14,611 bases of DNA from positions 1-14,611 of the forward strand of contig CACZSA010000068.1 in the NCBI GenBank assembly GCA_902783705.1, given 5' to 3'. This DNA comes from an uncultured Ruminococcus sp. GTDB taxonomy: Bacteria; Bacillota; Clostridia; Oscillospirales; CAG-272. Under the pieces are notes generated by a model. The model did no database searches and was not told the origin of the DNA. It worked only from the letters and a program-made list of their open reading frames with translations. Numbering within the stretch: position 1 is the first letter of the stretch; each line of letters opens with the position of its first letter. Below, one piece after another: positions 13,968-14,611 of this stretch. A program made the translations under genes and the position numbers.

Positions 13968-14611
13968 TCATTTCTTCGGGACGAGGACTTCCTTGCCGCC
14001 CATGTACGGACGGAGCGCGACCGGGATCTTCACCGTGCCGTCGGCGCAGAGATTGTTCTCGAGGAACGCGATCAGCATGCGCGGCGGAGCCACGACGGTG
14101 TTGTTGAGCGTGTGCGCGAGGTATTTCTTTCCGTCGCCCTGCACGCGGATCTTGAGGCGTCTGGCCTGCGCGTCGCCGAGGTTCGAGCAGGAGCCGACCT
14201 CGAAGTACTTCTTCTGGCGCGGGGACCACGCTTCGACGTCGCAGGACTTCACCTTCAGATCGGCGAGGTCGCCGGAGCAGCATTCGAGCGTGCGGACCGG
14301 GATGTCGAGCGAGCGGAAGAGATCGACGGTGTTCTGCCAGAGACGGTCATACCATTCCTTCGAATCCTCCGGACGGCAGACGACGATCATCTCCTGCTTC
14401 TCGAACTGGTGGATGCGGTAGACGCCGCGTTCCTCGAGGCCGTGCGCGCCCTTTTCCTTGCGGAAGCACGGGGAATAGCTCGTGAGCGTGTAGGGAAGCT
14501 CGGCCTCCGGGATGATCTGATCGATGAACTTGCCGATCATGGAATGCTCGGACGTGCCGATCAGATAGAGATCCTCGCCCTCGATCTTGTACATCATCGC
14601 GTCCATCTCGG
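13968..14611 (-). CDS. serS: Seryl-tRNA synthetase, C-terminal catalytic part (partial, N-terminus outside window)
   Basis: The frame is open from the right edge to the stop at 13968, giving the last ~214 residues. It charges tRNA-Ser with serine in the cytoplasm. Class II motif 2 is PCFRKEKGAHGLEERG followed by YRIHQFEKQE. The serine-site region reads SCDVEAWSPRQKKYFEVGSC, then SNLGDAQARR. Motif 3 is TLNNTVVAPPRMLIAFLENN with the conserved Arg. Usual bacterial SerRS reads TAEVP, LNGSGLAVGRT; this one has GTSEHSMIG and LNNTVVAPPRM, which looks more like archaeal enzymes. The tRNA-binding coiled coil is outside the window. It ends 34 nt before the -35 region of the dtxR-type gene, with no clear terminator between. 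The synthetase call is firm; the archaeal-like affinity is from memory. Confidence 0.93.
   Translation of the reverse strand, partial: EMDAMMYKIEGEDLYLIGTSEHSMIGKFIDQIIPEAELPYTLTSYSPCFRKEKGAHGLEERGVYRIHQFEKQEMIVVCRPEDSKEWYDRLWQNTVDLFRSLDIPVRTLECCSGDLADLKVKSCDVEAWSPRQKKYFEVGSCSNLGDAQARRLKIRVQGDGKKYLAHTLNNTVVAPPRMLIAFLENNLCADGTVKIPVALRPYMGGKEVLVPKK

Overview
The window looks like chromosomal DNA of an uncultured, high-GC member of the Clostridia (Firmicutes), probably from a gut or rumen community. The evidence is circumstantial: strong GGAGG-type ribosome binding sites on nearly every gene, textbook TTGACA-17-TATAAT promoters (four with an extended TGn -10), short GC hairpins with U-tracts, and family variants common in that group (DUF4838 protein, DtxR-type regulator, Rrf2 next to cysK). 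The high GC content at third codon positions produces several very long antisense open frames that are not genes. No phage, IS, CRISPR, tRNA or rRNA was seen.

Layout, left to right. (1) Minus-strand unit 2706-1: its own promoter, then an SGNH/GDSL hydrolase, a YgjP-type zinc metallopeptidase and a DUF4838 protein that runs off the left edge. (2) A minus-strand two-TM zinc-ribbon protein of unknown function (3372-2737) with a perfect consensus promoter. (3) Divergent from it, a 932-residue GH38 alpha-mannosidase (3612-6410). (4) cysK (cysteine synthase) followed by an Rrf2 regulator carrying an IscR-like cysteine triad (6596-8050), behind a consensus promoter with CCTACC/GGTAG dyads. (5) A minus-strand GH5 glycosidase (9165-8155), divergent from (6) a plus-strand run of sugar isomerase/epimerase, ten-TM DMT permease and GH2 beta-mannosidase-like enzyme (9339-13434). 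(7) A minus-strand DtxR-type metal regulator (13870-13487) and the C-terminal part of a divergent-type seryl-tRNA synthetase (14611-13968) running off the right edge.

The theme is intracellular breakdown of mannose-containing oligosaccharides. GH38 (alpha-mannosides), GH2 (beta-mannosides), GH5 (beta-glucan or beta-mannan backbones), an SGNH hydrolase (possible deacetylation), a DUF4838 protein and a sugar isomerase with a permease sit within 13.5 kb. None of the enzymes shows a signal peptide, so uptake of oligosaccharides by a transporter outside the window is implied. A 13-bp motif of the form CC[GA]ATCCA... recurs in the leaders of three of these units and is a candidate shared operator. 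The cysK-rrf2 and dtxR genes are separate housekeeping units for sulfur/Fe-S and metal control. No wholly new system is evident. The most interesting leads are the shared leader motif, the predicted Fe-S switch over cysK, the unknown zinc-ribbon membrane protein, and the archaeal-looking SerRS.
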